Positions 63,502 through 64,000 of a stretch of 64,000 nt of DNA are shown piece after piece; positions within the stretch are counted from its first letter, which is position 1; the number at the start of each line of letters is the position of its first letter. The position numbers and the translations under genes were made by a program. This stretch comes from Isochrysis galbana (Eukaryota; Haptophyta; Isochrysidales; Isochrysidaceae): the NCBI GenBank assembly GCA_018136815.1, contig CM030940.1, positions 4,054,245 to 4,118,244 on the forward strand. The letters are read 5' to 3'. The notes beneath the pieces are model-generated. The model worked only from the letters and a program-made list of their open reading frames with translations. It made no database searches and was not told the origin of the DNA.

Positions 63502-64000
63502 ATGGCGCGGCTCTCCCATGCCCTCTCGGTGGGGCGGAACGCAAACACAACACGCTGCGCAATCACGCTGTGCGACATCGACCCGCTGGCCTGTGAGTCG
63601 GAGGTCTCGCCCACTGAGGCGCTCTCTCTCATCTTGCTGATGGTGCTGCCTTGCGTCGTTGCGTGGCTCTTCCCGCTCATCGCTGCGCCGTGCGTGCCGC
63701 TTGCGGAGCGGCGCGACCACGATGACCCGACGGTGGTAGAGCGCGGACTGCGTGCGACCATCCGCTCATACCGCGAGCGCATCGACCCGCCCATGTACCT
63801 CTGCGGAGTTGGCCTGCTCCCGTGGGACTGCGGGGCAAGCGGGCTGCTCGGAGTCATCCTTGCAATGGGCGTCGGTGTCTTCGTCGTCTTCTTCGGACTG
63901 CTCTTCGGTAAGGGCGATCTCGAGAACCATCCGTGCGACGGCGGGCTAGGCTCATGCCGTACCATCTCATGCATCTGCGGCAACATGATAGCCGAAGGCT
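63502..64000 (+). CDS. Partial membrane protein, runs off the window
   Basis: From the ATG at 63502, directly after TTTCGCACAG, the frame MARLSHALSVGRNANTTRC stays open to the edge. The ATG may be the start, or the segment may be an exon after that acceptor. Two hydrophobic segments are visible: ALSLILLMVLPCVVAWLFPLI and LLGVILAMGVGVFVVFFGLL. Between them lies RRDHDDPTVVERGLRATIRS, and after them Cys-rich sequence (HPCDGGLGSCRTISCICGN). It looks like a multi-pass membrane protein. I do not recognise the family. Confidence 0.45.
   Translation, partial: MARLSHALSVGRNANTTRCAITLCDIDPLACESEVSPTEALSLILLMVLPCVVAWLFPLIAAPCVPLAERRDHDDPTVVERGLRATIRSYRERIDPPMYLCGVGLLPWDCGASGLLGVILAMGVGVFVVFFGLLFGKGDLENHPCDGGLGSCRTISCICGNMIAEG

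Noticed and set aside
2400-64000. CRISPR array from regularly spaced short repeats
   Set aside because: The repeats are microsatellites and eukaryotic interspersed elements; no unique equal-length spacers were seen.

Overview
This window is nuclear DNA of a GC-rich, intron-rich unicellular eukaryote. Host genes are split by GT-AG introns of roughly 80-550 bp whose junctions can be read from protein conservation. An intraflagellar transport gene (IFT80) implies a flagellum and a PAP/fibrillin gene implies a plastid, so a flagellate alga (haptophyte-, stramenopile- or similar) is the best guess; the exact lineage cannot be fixed from this sequence.

Layout. 1-3.6 kb: broken Copia retrotransposon pieces (RT/RNase H, integrase) and short retroposons. 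4.3-5.3 kb: a secreted or type I membrane protein. 6.6-8.4 kb: a PIF/Harbinger-like exon and an unknown ORF. 10.2-13.5 kb: a seven-exon gene joining a BAR domain to an auxilin-type J domain. 16.5-20.0 kb: IFT80, eight exons, minus strand. 20.3-23 kb: repeats, including a 910-bp hAT element with an exact 8-bp target duplication. 23.2-25.8 kb: an unknown Gly/Met-rich gene. 26.4-29.1 kb: retroposons and a LINE fragment. 29.5-34.5 kb: a divergent pair, EED (PRC2 WD40 subunit) on the minus strand and a DHHC palmitoyltransferase on the plus strand. 34.6-37.5 kb: two oppositely oriented copies of one retroposon, each with its own 15-16-bp target duplication. 38.0-40.6 kb: an LRR gene with a triplicated C-terminal domain. 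41-48.5 kb: LRR and other fragments, a 190-bp hAT MITE, nested retroposons and two unknown genes. 48.7-59.8 kb: a large Ty3/gypsy chromovirus. 60.4 kb to the end: an MGQYY-type protein, PAP/fibrillin and a partial membrane protein.

The most unusual object is the chromovirus at 50.2-59.8 kb. Its coding region is open except for one in-frame UAG between gag and pol, and pol carries, ahead of the protease, a domain that resembles phage-type DNA cytosine methyltransferases. At the other end is a chromodomain. The element could therefore both read chromatin and modify DNA. Other notable items are the BAR plus J-domain fusion and a retroposon superfamily with unrelated bodies but a shared palindromic tail.
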